64,000 nucleotides of DNA, taken from NCBI GenBank assembly GCA_036924085.1, contig JAVGWX010000002.1:52454105-52518104 (forward strand). Reading direction: 5' to 3'. The number at the start of each line of letters is the position of its first letter. Position 1 is the first letter of the stretch. A model generated the notes under the pieces. That model saw only the letters and a list, made by a program, of their open reading frames with translations, had not been told where the DNA came from and ran no database searches. Positions 45,301 through 55,299 of the stretch are shown piece after piece. A program made the position numbers and the translations under genes. Source of the DNA: Ariolimax columbianus. Its lineage: Eukaryota > Mollusca > Gastropoda > Stylommatophora > Arionidae.

Positions 45301-48300
45301 TTGTTTTTTTTCAATCTCCTGCTACCAAGCTCTGAAAAGGGCTTTGCAAGTAGCATGATGTTGTCAAGAGAACAGAATGCATTGTGTCATAGTTTACAGT
45401 GTGATTGCGTTATTTGCACCTTTCGTCCAACTTCGGCAGGGAAAACCCACTGTATAATATATGAAGAATTTCTTTAATTTGATTTTTGTCAAACCCAGCA
45501 AATACTCCAGACGCTAGTAATAAACAAAGTAATCACAACAATATCAAAGACAAGTATATTATTATAAGCCTCCTTCTTCTTTGTGTTCTTCTTCGTTCGT
45601 TCTCAATCTCCCACTACCAAACCCTGAAAGGGCTTAATTAGCAGAATGTAGTCCAGAGAACGGAATGCGTTGTGTCGTAGTTTACAGCTTGGCTGCGACA
45701 TTGCATCTTTCTGTCCAACACATCCGACTTCAGCAAGCATTTTTTTGGTACCGGGTTAGCATTCCCTCTTTGATCCCTTCTCCTTAGCCAGTCTGCCCTG
45801 CTGCAGCCTGTTATCCAGGATCACTGCTTGGAGGTGTAGAAGGGTCTTGGCAGCTATGGTTCGCTGGCCCTGACGCTATGGGCCGCTGACTACTGTAGCT
45901 CATGCGCTGCTCAGCATCTTGATCCCCCCACTTCATTCAATAAATATGCTTTCAAATTGCGTTGTCTGTGTATGTAAAGAATGTCTTCAGATATGAAATT
46001 ATTGTGCTCCTTTCATGCAATTAATGTACTTTCAGGCATGAGAAACCAACTGATCCAGATGACCCTCTGGCTGATCAGAATATCAAAGACAGGTTTTATG
46101 GCATGAATGACCCAGTAGCTCACAAACTACTCAACCGCTACAGCAGCCTCCCAAAACTGGAGCCTCCTGAGGACAGGAGTGTCACAACGTTATATGTTGG
46201 GGGATTGGGTGACAAAGTTGGAGAGAAGGAACTGAGGTATGTTGTGCTGTCTTTTGTAGTCAATGGCATCACTGGAAATCTCTTGGGCTGTAAATGATCT
46301 TTGCCACAGTGTTTGAGACTTCAATTTACTAGGTGACAGTTTTTTTAGGTTGGATAACCAGTTTCCTGCTTTGCTGCCTTTCATTTCTTAACACTATGTC
46401 AGGAACCCATGTATAGCTGGATTGTGTGAAGACCAGGGATTGAATCAGATTCCTTTTGCAATGAGGTCTTCTCTCTAACCACTATCCTACTCAGATATTA
46501 TTTTACTGAATCCTAAATAGGGTACAATGAATAGTAACACTATAACCTATCTGGCAAATAATGAGGCTTGGTCATGGGGATGACTACCTCACACAAAAAA
46601 GAACAAAAGACCATAACACACCAGGGTAGAAGAGGGTAGGTGCATAAGCCAAGTCAGTGTACGTGATATCTTGTTTGAGAATTAGTGAAATAATGTGCTT
46701 TTTGAGAAGTTCTCCAAATTGTATTGTTTATAATTAGTTTAGTTTGTTGCTGCTATTGAAATGCAGTTATTATTTGCTGAAGCTGTCTTTTATCTGTATT
46801 GTTGTTTCTTTAGGAACATGAGTGTGTAAACTGTTCTTTCCACCGCCAGTATCTGTTTTCAGATATACCATAAGGCTCGTGCTCTTTTAATCTTTCTGCT
46901 ATTCTCTACCCTTGTAGGATCCAATTATGGACAAGTGTTGTTATATTTGTAGAATATTTAGTTAGGGAAAGCGATATCCATTTTTCTCCTTCTTTCTCTT
47001 TTTAATTTCCAGCTATGTTTTTTATTGAGTCTCATGAGACATCTTCAGTTCTCTATAAGGCACATGTTGCTTGCCTTTCTCCCTGTATTGGATGTGCATA
47101 ATTTTTAGATAAGGAATGTAAAAAATTCTGGTTGTATACAGACTCTGCAGTCTTCTAAACCAGTATATAGATGTTAAATATTCTCTAATTTTTCTTGTTA
47201 ATCCCTGCTGCTCTATTTCCATGTCAATTACAACCATGGATATTCTGGCTACATTGGTAGATTGTTTCTTTAGGCAATGTCTTATCAATCCTTTCTTTCT
47301 CTCTTAAATCTCTAGCTGTATTGGTTGTAGACTTGTTGTGCTAATATCATAATACACATGTATTTATTTCAGAGATTACTTCTACCAGTTTGGGGAGATC
47401 CGAGCCATCAATGTAGCCAAACAGCAGTGTGCATTCGTTCAGTTCACAACCAGAGCTTTTGCCGAAGCTGCTGCAGAAAAATCTTTCAACAAACTGATCC
47501 TGAACGGGCGCAGACTCAATGTTAAGTGGGGAAGGTCTCAGGGTCAGCAGACACCTGCTGAAAAGACAGGGGATGTCCAGCCTCAAGTGGCTCTGGAGCC
47601 TGTACCAGGACTACCTCAAGGTGCTTTTGTGCTCGTCCTACTGCTGTTTTGTTTTAGATGTCTTTCAGTGTCATTCATGGAGTCTTTCATTGTTCCGCTA
47701 TTTACTGTAATTTGTGAATGTTTTCTCATTTTAATTAAAATGCGAACGTGTCATTCATATCATGTGATTTTAAAACAAACTGTGCTCATTATTAAATGAT
47801 CACATCTCTCTAACTTGTCCCCATATTATCCAGGCACGCTCTGTGTCCGTCCTGCAGTTAGTTTTTGAGGTGAAAGAGAGGTTCACTTGCAGGTCTCATA
47901 ACTTAATCTTAACATTACTTGCAACATGGAATACATTGGGGATACTTGAGCTCTGATCCCACAACCGTTAACACCTCACTGACATTTCCAATAACTCATG
48001 CTCTCTTGTCGCTAGCCACTTTAATAGTCCTAGACATTAGGACAGGGTAGACATCAGAGTCACTTGTTTTCTAGTTGCTGTTCCCAATGTGCCTATACAT
48101 GTTGGAATGTGAAGGAAATGTCAATAATGCTTATAGAATGTTTTGTGGCATGGCAGACTTATATTGGAATTGTTTAGGACATGCACATTTTGGAATGGAT
48201 TTTAATGTGTAGTCACAATGGCTGATGGTTAATCACACCTTGTACGACTCACTCATACCATGTGCCACTCACTCACACTTTGTACAACTAACTCTCACCC

Positions 48301-51300
48301 CCACACCACATACTACTCACTTACACAGTGTACCACTCACGTACATCTTGTACAGCTGACTGACACCAGATACATCTCATTCACACCACCTACCAGTCAC
48401 TCACACCATGTACACCTCATTCACTCCACCTACTGGTCACTTACACCACCTACCAGTCACTTACACCATGTACACCTCATTCACACCACCTACCAGTCAC
48501 TCATACCATGTACATCTCATTCACACCACCTACCAGTCACTCACACCATATACACCTCATTCACACCACCTACCGGTCACTCACACCATGTACACTTCAT
48601 TCACACCACCTACTGGTCATTTACACCACCTACCAGTCACTCACACCATATACACCTCATTCACACCACCTACCAGTCACTCACACCATGTGCACCTTAT
48701 TCACACCACCTACCAGTCACTCACACCATATACACCTCATTCACACCACCTACCAGTCACTCACACCATGTACATCTCATTCACACCACCTACTAGTCAC
48801 TCACACCATATACACCTCATTCACACCACCTACTAGTCACTCACACCATGTACACCTCATTCACACCACCTACCAGTCACTCACACCATGTACACCTCAT
48901 TCACACCACCTACCAGTCACTCACACCATGTACACCTCACATGTACAGTTGATAATCTAACATGACCATGGTGTCCTTCGTTTGATGTTATCACCATTTC
49001 AGTTTCACATTCCCTACTTATATTTGTCTTCCACTTCTAGCTCTTCCAATGCCACCTGAGGAGCTGACCAACAACTATTTCAACTTGGCTGCTTCCAATC
49101 CAGGAGGCCCACCACAGATGTTTGGCTTACCCAGAGGAATAATCCGAGGCCCACGAGGGTTTCCACCCATGATGAGGGGCCCACCACCTATACTGTTTAG
49201 TGGAATGTTAAGGGGCCCTCCACCACCAGGTATACATTTTTCCTGTCTGTTGTGATAAAACATTAACTACTTCCATTGCTACAATTGTTGAAGCATAGGT
49301 CTAATACTGCATTAGATAGCATATAGGAAAGTCCTTTGCAGTGCGGTTCTATAGCAATGGCTTTTGCATGGTGAGGTTGCCAACCCCAAGTACAACCTTT
49401 AGTTGCCTCACATTTTAACAAAATATAACCTTTAGCCCACTAATGTCCGCACAGGTGGACAAGTAAAGCTACTCCATGTCCTCCTAAAATCCGCATAAAC
49501 GGACACGCGATAAGAAAATTTGAAATACGGCCATTTTGAATCTAAATATAGGGATGCCGTCATAACAGTTGTAAACAACCAAAATGGCCCGTAAAGTGAG
49601 TTTGAAAGCGATTTTGAATCGATGTGTTTTCTTTTTCGGGACGACTTGTGAATTATTCCATTATTGTGGGTGATAAAGGTAAGTTGTTGCGACATATTTT
49701 TTGGAGCTCGATCTTTTTAATTTGTTTATTTCGCAGTATTAACTACATTTGTAAGGGAAAATAGCAGATTTGACGATCTTGTAAGAAACACTATCGGTGT
49801 TCTGTGACGATTTTCACATTCCGTCGGTCCCGATTCCCCGCGAAATTGGCAAAATCGAAATGTTGCCGTTTGAAAAAATTTTCACATTCGTCTTCTTGTA
49901 TCTCATAAACTAACACACACATTAAAAATAATAACAACCAACAAGTTCTTTATTCATTTATGTCTCTACACACAAACAAATCATATTTATACAACAACAA
50001 ACAAAAAAAATACAGATTTTCAAAGTGAACAACCTAGAAAAACGTGACATGCTGAAAAATAATTCAGTGGCTTAGGAAACTTCCGTACTTTTATAATTCA
50101 GGGCTCTAAAGGATAACTTTATTCACAAAATATGCTCTTGTATGGTTGCTATTATGTAAAGAAAAAAAATACAGATATGCCTTTCCCATTCGTTGTGAAC
50201 ATGCATGAATGCATTTGGTCTTAGCAAAGTTGCATTTCCATATACATGCAGACTGTTGGGTCAGCTGGTGAATTTCATTAAAAGGTTGGAATTATCTAGT
50301 TGCCATGGTTAAACTACCATACCAAGGAATGTGCATACGAGTGAGTCCAACTGATACTATCATGCCCTAAATCCGGACAGTCCATGTTCACAACTGCTCA
50401 CACAACAGCTTTTCCGTCAATAAGAGTACTGGACCATCTTAAACACTAGGTCATTGAAACCATGGCTAGAGTAGACAGCTAATGTGTCCAGTTGGCTTGT
50501 CGAGTAAGTGTCAAATAGTCTCCAGATCAAGGTTTCTTAACCTGTGTTTTTGTCAAACCACTTGGGATCGTCAAAAGGTTTCATGGGGCTCAGAGAGACT
50601 CATCATTATGTAACATGTCCTTTACAGAGCGTCGCTCTTACCACAGCTTATCTGTAAGACTCTTGATCTCTGGCCAGAACTCCCGCCTCTGTTGATGTCA
50701 TCGTCAGTACCTCCGTGATGTCTTTTGTCCATCTTCTCCTTGGTCTGCCCCTGCCCTTCTTTCCGGGCACCATATCGTTCTCTCCAGGCCATAATGGCGT
50801 TTGATGTGGCCAAAATAATTTACATTTCTGGACAAGATATTGTTTACTAACCAATTTTCCTCGATAACCAGTTTTTTTTAGGATATCTGCATTTTTTTCT
50901 CTTTACTGTCCATGATATATTGAGTACCCTCCTGTAGCATTTTAGTTCAAAAGATTCAATCTTTTTCTTAAGTGTTTGTGTGGTGGTCCATGTTTCACAT
51001 CCAAACGTTGTCACTAGAAGGATGCAAGTTCGCAGGATTTTTAGGTTCGTCAGAGAGAGACTGTTTGAACAATATGAACAGTTTTTCAACTTAGCTCGCA
51101 GATGTGGGCAGTGGTCAAGCAGCCCTGTTTGTTAATGAGCAATGAATAGGATGTATTGTTGTTAATTCTTTTCTTAGTGCTGTCGGCACAGCTCTATTTA
51201 TCGATACAGTTCAGATTTTGGACCACATGGGCGGATCGTTTTGGCGCCATTCTCAACTGCCTGTCCATCGTCAACGCACAAGTCATAGCTCGCACAGAAC

Positions 51301-52569
51301 AGGCATTAACTAGAGGCTTGACCTTGAGCCCACCTAGGCAGAAGTCAGGAAAGAAATCAGCTCGATGTTTAAAAACAGAGCTCCCAGTTCTGATTCCATC
51401 CCGGCAGAGATTTTCCAAGCAATGGGCCCTGTGCTCCACCAGGAACTGACAACACTTTTTCGTTGTATTTGGGAAACCAAGACAGTTCCACAGGAAATGA
51501 ATGATGCCACAATTGTACACATGTACAAGCAAAAGGGCAATTGGCAATCATGTGACAATCACGGGGGTATCCCCCTGCTGTAAATTGCAGCCAAAATTCT
51601 GGCCCAAGTCTTGCTCAACTGCCTAAATGGTCACCTTGAGCAGGGTTTACTCCGTTAGAGTGAGTGTGGTGGTTTTTGTGCGGGTAATGGGATGGCTGAC
51701 ATCATATTGCTGCAATTTCTGTTTCTCTCTGAAGGTTTTTTTTGCCCAATGCAAACCTTGTCTTAAATTTCTGTCTCATTGCGGAGATCTTCTGTGATAG
51801 TTTGTACTAAGTATGTCAACTTACTTGTTTGATAATAATCCATTGATGCGATTATATTCCTTTGCCTCATCCAGCTTGTGCCCATAGGACACTTTGGGCA
51901 TCCAGCTTGTGCCCAGGTGACTTTTGTGTCATCCAGCTCTTGCCCATATGACACTGATCATCCAGCTCTTGCCCATATGACACTGAGCATCCAGCTATTG
52001 TCCATATTACACTTTGAGCATCCAGCTCTTGCCCACATGACACTGAGCATCCAGTTCTTGCCCATGACACTTTGAGCATCCAGCTCTTGCCCATATGACA
52101 CTTTGGGCATCCAGCTCTTGCCCACGTGACACTGAGCATCCAGCTCTTGCCCATGACACTTTGAGCATCCAGCTCTTGCCCATATGACACTTTGGGCATC
52201 CAGCTCTTGCCCATATGACACTTTGGGTATCCAGCTTGTGCCCATATGACACTTTTGGGCATCCAGCTTGTCTTTATGCTGCCTTCGAACCATTCAGCTT
52301 GCTGAAACGGATTGTTTGGTTTGAGTTTGAGACCCCAAAGCCATAAAAAGGAGTCTTTTAATTGAAGTGATTGAATGGTTTTCTATTTGTCATCAGGTAT
52401 GAGGTTGCCTCCTCCACCACCTGGAGTTCTGCCCATGAGACCACCTCCAGGACTGCCATTACCCAGCCAGCAACAACATCAACAGCCAAGAGGACCTTTG
52501 CCTGTGCACTATCCATCACAAGACCCAGCCAGAATGGGAGCTGTCCACTCATCAAGCTCTGATAGTTAA
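36275..52569 (+). CDS. RBM22: RBM22, pre-mRNA-splicing factor (complete, 9 exons)
   Basis: Joined exons 36275-36328, 38819-38872, 40571-40733, 43904-44004, 44929-45104, 46036-46236, 47373-47620, 49041-49229 and 52397-52569 give 1359 nt, 452 residues (human RBM22 is about 420). RBM22 is a nuclear spliceosome component that contacts U6 snRNA and the intron in the activated catalytic core. Domains: N-terminal Cys-rich region (residues ~19-90, several CxxC pairs), CCCH zinc finger with C166, C174, C180 and H184, RRM at about 232-306 (RNP2 LYVGGL 235-240, RNP1 QCAFVQF 268-274), and a Pro/Gly-rich tail ending [12 protein letters not shown]. Start context AAGAAAATGG is good. Every junction keeps frame, so the gene looks functional. 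Introns carry many repeats. Confidence 0.97.
36840..37150 (+). mobile_element. SINE-A copy in RBM22 intron 1
   Basis: Matches the 5' two-thirds of the family (CAGCGACTCATAGCTGGCTG, GCATCAGGGTCA, GGAAACAGGCT, GATGTGTTGGACCAAAAGGC, TGTAAACT-like block) and ends CATCGAAGAAGAAGAA. Diverged. Confidence 0.75.
37200..38110 (-). mobile_element. Decayed relative of the I/Nimb-like LINE in RBM22 intron 1
   Basis: The minus strand aligns loosely with 29100-29960: the thumb segment near 37270, the AGAGCCTCTTGCATTTGG block near 37600, a FADD-region remnant near 37665, and AAAGCGTTTTCTAGATCTGC near 37890 (VDLENAF). Many stops. A short CR1 3' end (37413-37465) sits inside it. Confidence 0.6.
37413..37465 (-). 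mobile_element. CR1 3'-end stub
   Basis: ACTTAACCTAACGTCTTTAT, ACTGGTTTAGAAGACTCTGC and AGAGTCTC is the reverse complement of the CR1 3' terminus (ends TTAAG). Nested in an older LINE remnant. Confidence 0.8.
38440..38720 (+). mobile_element. SINE-A copy, diverged
   Basis: Shares CCAGTGCCTCATAGCTGGCT, GCATCAGGGTCAGCGAACCA, GTAAACAGGCTGC and TGTAAACTATG blocks with the family. It ends close to the RBM22 exon 2 acceptor, about 100 bp away. Confidence 0.7.
38819..38872 (+). CDS. RBM22: RBM22 exon 2
   Basis: 18 codons, [18 protein letters not shown], after the acceptor TTGTTTATTTCAG; donor GTAAAGTA. Contains the first CxxC pair. Confidence 0.96.
39435..39606 (+). mobile_element. SINE-A copy, 3' part, GAA-tailed
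   Basis: GAAGACGGATGTGTCGGACC, CACAATGCATTCCGTTCTCC, GGACTACATCCTGCTACTTA, then GCAGAAGAAGAAGAG. Lies in RBM22 intron 2, about 200 bp from an inverted copy. Confidence 0.88.
39814..40105 (-). mobile_element. SINE-A copy, inverted relative to 39435-39606
   Basis: Begins with TTCTTCTTCTTCTGCGTTCG (GAA tail on the minus strand), then TTGCAAGTAGCAGGATGTAG, GTCTGACACATCCATCTTTG and, diverged, the 5' blocks to about 40105. Confidence 0.88.
40571..40733 (+). CDS. RBM22: RBM22 exon 3
   Basis: 163 nt, starting [19 protein letters not shown] and ending [12 protein letters not shown]. Acceptor TGTGTCATCAG, donor GTAAGTTT, phase 1 out. Holds most of the N-terminal zinc-ligand cysteines. Confidence 0.97.
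40900..41262 (-). mobile_element. SINE-A copy, near full length
   Basis: Reverse-complement copy covering both ends of the family: TTCTTCTTCATCTTCTGTG tail side to CTGCTCAGCTTCTTGAT at 41245-41261, the family's 5' end. It lies in RBM22 intron 3. Confidence 0.9.
41270..42480. repeat. Diverged dispersed repeats in RBM22 intron 3
   Basis: AACATGTCAAGCATGTCATA followed by AGAGGTGACTAA at 41303-41334 and GCATGTCACAAGGGAGACTAA at 41904-41924 are copies of one core motif. CTTCCTATAACGAGG...GACCATATGCTTCA (41768) and CTTCCTGTAAGAGCC...GATATGCTTCA (41999) are a second repeated pair. No gene; short frames here are chance. Confidence 0.45.
43065..43672 (-). mobile_element. LINE C-terminal fragment with C2H2 zinc finger
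   Basis: The minus strand reads [40 protein letters not shown] and [15 protein letters not shown], then after stops [20 protein letters not shown] with the final His, a C-x2-C-x12-H-x3-H finger at about 43160-43100. LINEs ending in a single C2H2 finger are common in animals. Frames are interrupted. Confidence 0.8.
43800..43875 (+). mobile_element. SINE-A 3'-end stub
   Basis: CTGGACTACACTCTTCTACT, TTTCAGGGTTTGGTAGTGGG and AACCAAGCCAC match the 3' end of the full-length copy at 10236-10589. It stops about 30 bp before the RBM22 exon 4 acceptor. Confidence 0.75.
43904..44004 (+). CDS. RBM22: RBM22 exon 4
   Basis: 101 nt encoding [20 protein letters not shown] and [14 protein letters not shown]. 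Acceptor TTTTGTGTTTCAG, donor GTATGGTT, phase 0 out. A short SINE-A 3' end lies just upstream. Confidence 0.97.
44575..44928. repeat. Short imperfect tandem repeats before RBM22 exon 5
   Basis: Repeats of roughly 18-25 bp with CTCACAAACTGGATGTTCTC / TAACAAACTTGATATCTCCA variants run at 44585-44660 and 44800-44927, interrupted by a segment with TGGCCCGGGGGAGCG. They end at the exon 5 acceptor, which they may supply with pyrimidines. Confidence 0.7.
44929..45104 (+). CDS. RBM22: RBM22 exon 5
   Basis: 176 nt beginning [20 protein letters not shown] and ending in the CCCH finger core [18 protein letters not shown]. Acceptor TCCATTCTCAG, donor GTTAGTTC, phase 2 out. Short GATATCTCCA-type tandem repeats sit directly before the acceptor. 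Confidence 0.97.
45285..45440 (-). mobile_element. SINE-A copy, 3' part
   Basis: CTTCTTCTTTG tail side, then TCAATCTCCTGCTACCAAGC, TTTGCAAGTAGCATGATG and GAACAGAATGCATTGTG. Minus orientation in RBM22 intron 5. Confidence 0.8.
45572..45928 (-). mobile_element. SINE-A copy, near full length
   Basis: About 357 bp, close to the full 354-bp unit: CTTCTTCGTTCGTTCTCAAT tail side through CTGCTCAGCATCTTGATCCC, the reverse complement of the 5' end GGGATCAAGATG. One of the best-preserved copies. Confidence 0.92.
46036..46236 (+). CDS. RBM22: RBM22 exon 6
   Basis: 201 nt: [19 protein letters not shown] (the finger's final His) through [18 protein letters not shown], the start of the RRM. Acceptor GTACTTTCAG, donor GTATGTTG. 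Confidence 0.97.
46240..47370 (+). other. RBM22 intron 6
   Basis: No gene. It contains GGCTTGGTCATGGGGATGAC near 46565 and a CR1 3'-end stub in plus orientation at about 47128-47180 (GTTGTATACAGACTCTGC ... GTATATAGATGTTAAATA). Confidence 0.6.
47373..47620 (+). CDS. RBM22: RBM22 exon 7
   Basis: 248 nt encoding the rest of the RRM ([44 protein letters not shown]) and [10 protein letters not shown]. Acceptor TTTATTTCAG, donor GTGCTTTT, a weaker but valid GT, phase 1 out. Confidence 0.95.
48361..48943. repeat. 40-bp minisatellite in RBM22 intron 7
   Basis: Units of TCATTCACACCACCTACCAG plus TCACTCACACCATGTACACC, in about 14 copies, with one or two 20-bp half-units. All three plus-strand frames are open and Ser/His/Thr/Pro-rich because the sequence is depleted of stops, not because it is coding. 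Confidence 0.95.
49041..49229 (+). CDS. RBM22: RBM22 exon 8
   Basis: 189 nt: [20 protein letters not shown], then an Arg-Gly-Pro-rich segment ([26 protein letters not shown]). Acceptor CTTCCACTTCTAG, donor GTATACAT. Confidence 0.95.
49230..50610 (+). other. RBM22 intron 8, left part: no recognised gene
   Basis: TCCGCACAGGTGGAC and TCCGCATAAACGGACA near 49445-49505 form a short imperfect repeat. No coding exon or element end is recognised. Confidence 0.45.
50612..51110 (-). mobile_element. RTE-like LINE 3' end
   Basis: Minus-strand: [69 protein letters not shown] and [17 protein letters not shown]. It ends with the terminal sequence AAGAGCGACGCTCTGTAAAG, GACATGTTACATAATGATG, matching the copies ending at 9222 and 15452. 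Confidence 0.85.
51190..51730 (+). mobile_element. LINE RT N-terminal fragment
   Basis: [14 protein letters not shown], then [80 protein letters not shown] and [13 protein letters not shown]. This is the RT N-terminal region (SSKAPGSDxIPAEI ... CDNHRGISLLSIAGKIL). Stops at 51581 and 51656. Confidence 0.82.
51885..52275. repeat. 28-33-bp minisatellite in RBM22 intron 8
   Basis: About 12-13 units of GCATCCAGCTCTTGCCCATA plus TGACACTTTGG or TGACACTGA. Unit length varies by a few bases. The Met/Ser/Trp/Gln-rich minus-strand frames follow from the repeat. Confidence 0.93.
52397..52569 (+). CDS. RBM22: RBM22 exon 9, terminal coding exon
   Basis: 173 nt ending in TAA at 52567-52569. Encodes [20 protein letters not shown], a Gln-rich link and the conserved [19 protein letters not shown] end. 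Acceptor ATTTGTCATCAG. The 3' end of the mRNA is not defined; a TG-rich tract follows at 52635-52830. Confidence 0.96.
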
Positions 52570-52634
52570 ACCTTTGATGTTCTAGTGTTGTCTGTTCCAA
52601 TTGTTGGAGATGTTCATCCACTTTGTTCTGACTT

Positions 52635-52830
52635 GTGTGTGTGTGTGAGTTGGGTTTTGCGTGTGTCAGTGAAGGTTATGTGTGTGTGTGTGAGGCATTC
52701 TGTGTGTGCCAGTCAGGGTTGTGTGTGTGTGTGTGTGTAGAAGACAGTCAGAGTTGTGTGTGTCAGTTAGGACTGTGTGCAACAGTTGGTCTTCGTGTGT
52801 CCATCAGGGTTATGCATGTGTGTGTATGTC
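52635..52830 (+). repeat. TG-rich imperfect repeat after the RBM22 stop
   Basis: Alternating (TG)4-10 runs and CAGTTAGG/CAGTCAGG words begin 66 bp past the stop codon, presumably in the 3' UTR. No AATAAA is close by, so the cleavage site is not located. Confidence 0.75.
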
Positions 52831-52914
52831 AGCCAGAATTTGTTTGTGGTGTTGAAATGATCTTACTAGCATTGTGCGTTACCAGACAGTAACTCAATTC
52901 ATTTGTCATTACCA

Positions 52915-53085
52915 TCTCAACAGAATTGTACAATAGTACATTTTCAGACTTTGCACAGACCACAACAGACTTGAACGCTGTCTGTTCAACAAACTAAAAA
53001 TGTGAATTGTTGATGAATGATACAATGGCATAGGCTGAAAAAAGTGGTCTACATGTGGGGAACAAAGAAAGCACAAATAGCTATC
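52915..53085 (+). mobile_element. I/Nimb-like LINE C-terminal fragment
   Basis: FRLCTDHNRLERCLFNKLKM corresponds to FRLRTGHNRLRYHLLNKLKI of the long copies; a decayed zinc-knuckle region follows. About 55 codons only. Confidence 0.65.
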
Positions 53086-53569
53086 ATCTGTACCATTCAA
53101 TGACATGTTCGCCGAAGGTACCAAGAAACATCTTTGCATTCTTTAGAAATATTCAAGTTGATATTCTTGCAACTTGTGAAGAAGAAGGGGAACAATTAAA
53201 ACATTCACTCTACTACTACTATTTCTTAGTCTGCATTGTTTATTATTAGGAACAGAATTATACAATTTGGAATGTTAGATATGCACTGTTATATTAATGG
53301 GACACATGTGTTACAGTAGGGTCCAGAAGGAGGAACACTGTAGACCTGCCAGGTAAGTCGAAAGATGTTACTAAGTGCATGAGGTCCATCTACCCCTTTC
53401 TAAGCCGTAAGAATATGAAAGAAAGACCTCTCCACACCACAGTGAAAGAGAAGCAGCGAATAATCTAACATTTACAAAGTCTTAGTGTCATCTACAAAGC
53501 ACCATTGTAGGCTCATCTTCACTTCTATGGCTCTTCATGTTAAAACATATGCCTTTACTTTTGCTGATG

Positions 53570-54250
53570 TCATTGATAAAATGTCCTTCAAACAACAACA
53601 AAATGGCTTACTGCCTAAGTAGATGATCAGAATGTGTTGAGAGATGCACTTCTACAAGATATGGAATCATTCATATATTTTGGTAACAATCTACACCAAG
53701 TAGGAAGTACAGATGAACATATCAAAATAAGAATACAAAAGACGAGAGGAGCATTCACTGCATTGGGGAACATGGAAGTCACAGGAAGTGAAGTCCATAA
53801 AAATTAAAAAATCTTCAACTCCAATGGAAAGTCCACTCTTCTGTATAGGTCTGAAACATGGACAATTTTAATGAAAAAAGTACAGACTTTCCTAAATGGC
53901 AGCTATGAAGAGTTGAGATATTGTAATGGTGTGATAGGATCACTAATGTGGGACTGTTGGCAAGAACCAGATATCAGTGGAACATGATGAAAGGGGTAGC
54001 TACTGGCTTTGGATAGGGCACACATTAAGGGAACCCACCTAATATCATTACAAGGCAGTATCAGTTCTGCAACTCCCAAAGCTAGAGAAAAAGAGGTAGA
54101 CCAAAACACATATGGGGAATAGAGCTTGAGACAAACATAAAGGAAACTGAAAAAATTGACAGAGACGGAACAGATGGCACAGGACAGGAGAACTTGATGT
54201 GCATTTGTTGAAGAGCTGTACTTTTCAGGGAGAAAAAAGATTTTGATTGA
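53570..54250 (+). mobile_element. LINE post-RT and C-terminal fragment
   Basis: MESFIYFGNNLHQVGSTDEH, IKIRIQKTRGAFTALGNM, IFNSNGKSTLLYRSETWTI and KARKRGRPKHIWGIELETNI match the block FTYLGS.V...GGTDEDIKxRI.KAR.AF..L ... RKRGRPK.TWRR. Several stops. Confidence 0.75.
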
Positions 54251-54254
54251 TTGA

Positions 54255-54870
54255 CATACACAGGTAAATATAAAAATAATAAAGAAAATCAAACAATGTC
54301 TAGTTAATTTTAATGGTTGTCTAATCATGAAGCGAAACTTAACTGGGAGTCCAGTTAACATATCTGACATTGTGATCTGCTTGGTATGCCGTACGAGGCA
54401 CTAAGGAGGGGTTGGCCATGGAGCTGTCTATTCTGTTCAGTTAAAACTATAAACCACCAGAAAAGAAAAGCCTCTACACTCAATGGTAGAAGAGAAGTGA
54501 CTATGACATGTGTACCACACGTGGCAGCAGGGGTTGCATTTTGTTTGACCCATGGCTGACGACTGACTGACCTATTGATCATGTGAGAGACCAAAAAGCT
54601 GTGGCTGTTGGTTATGAGGGGGTACCTTAAAACTGGTCTGACTGTCTTGGTATTTTCTGCTCCTGAAGGGAGTCCTCATGGTTTGATATTTGTATTATCC
54701 ACATGTATGTGGTTTGGTTCTTGACATATGTATATGTCCTTGATGTTTGTAAATGTTGGTGTAGAAGTTGAATTGTCAAGTTTACTGAATACGTTTAATC
54801 TCTTCATAAATTTGACAAACTTAGCCAGGGATTCTCATACTGAAATGTTCCTGATAACACTTGTAGACCC
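54255..54870. other. No gene; unclassified dispersed repeat
   Basis: CTATAAACCACCAGAAAAG ... CTCTACACTCAATGG (54446-54485) resembles CTATAAACCATAGAACAAG ... CTATACTCTATGG at 62634-62680, indicating a shared repeat. No coding exon is seen. Confidence 0.4.
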
Positions 54871-54875
54871 AGCTT

Positions 54876-55297
54876 ATAACTTAACGTCTTTATACTAGTT
54901 TAGAAGACCCCGCAGAGTCTGTATACAACCAGTTACATTTACATCACCTTGCTCTAAAACCTATGCGCATCCAGTTTATTCTTAAATGCATTAACTGTCC
55001 CTGCCTCCACTACCTCCCCTGGCAATGCATTCCAAGCAGACACCACTCTCTGACTAAAAAAATATTTCCTAATATCTAACCTGGACCTCTCTTTAGTGTC
55101 AGCTTGTAGCTATGCCCTCGTGTTATTGTAGGTGGCTTTATTTTAAAAAACTTGTTATAGTCTAATTTATCGATTCCTCTGATCATCTTATAAACCTGTA
55201 TTAAGTCACCACGAATTCTTCTCTCTTCGAGACACTGTAGGCCGGTTTTTCTGAGTCGTTCCTCATAACTGTAATTCTGAAATCCCACTATCCATTT
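54876..55297 (-). mobile_element. CR1-like LINE 3' end
   Basis: Minus-strand [20 protein letters not shown] and [20 protein letters not shown], then the C-terminal [20 protein letters not shown] in another frame. It ends at TAACTTAACGTCTTTATAC, the family terminus. The 5' side is cut at CCACTATCC. Confidence 0.92.
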
Positions 55298-55299
55298 TT

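Noticed and set aside
48260..48960. Overlapping 140-178-codon Ser/His/Thr/Pro frames in RBM22 intron 7
   Set aside because: All three frames are open because the 40-bp repeat lacks stop triplets. The RBM22 exons splice cleanly around it.
51867..52293. Minus-strand Met/Ser/Trp/Gln-rich ORFs
   Set aside because: They are by-products of the 28-33-bp minisatellite in RBM22 intron 8.
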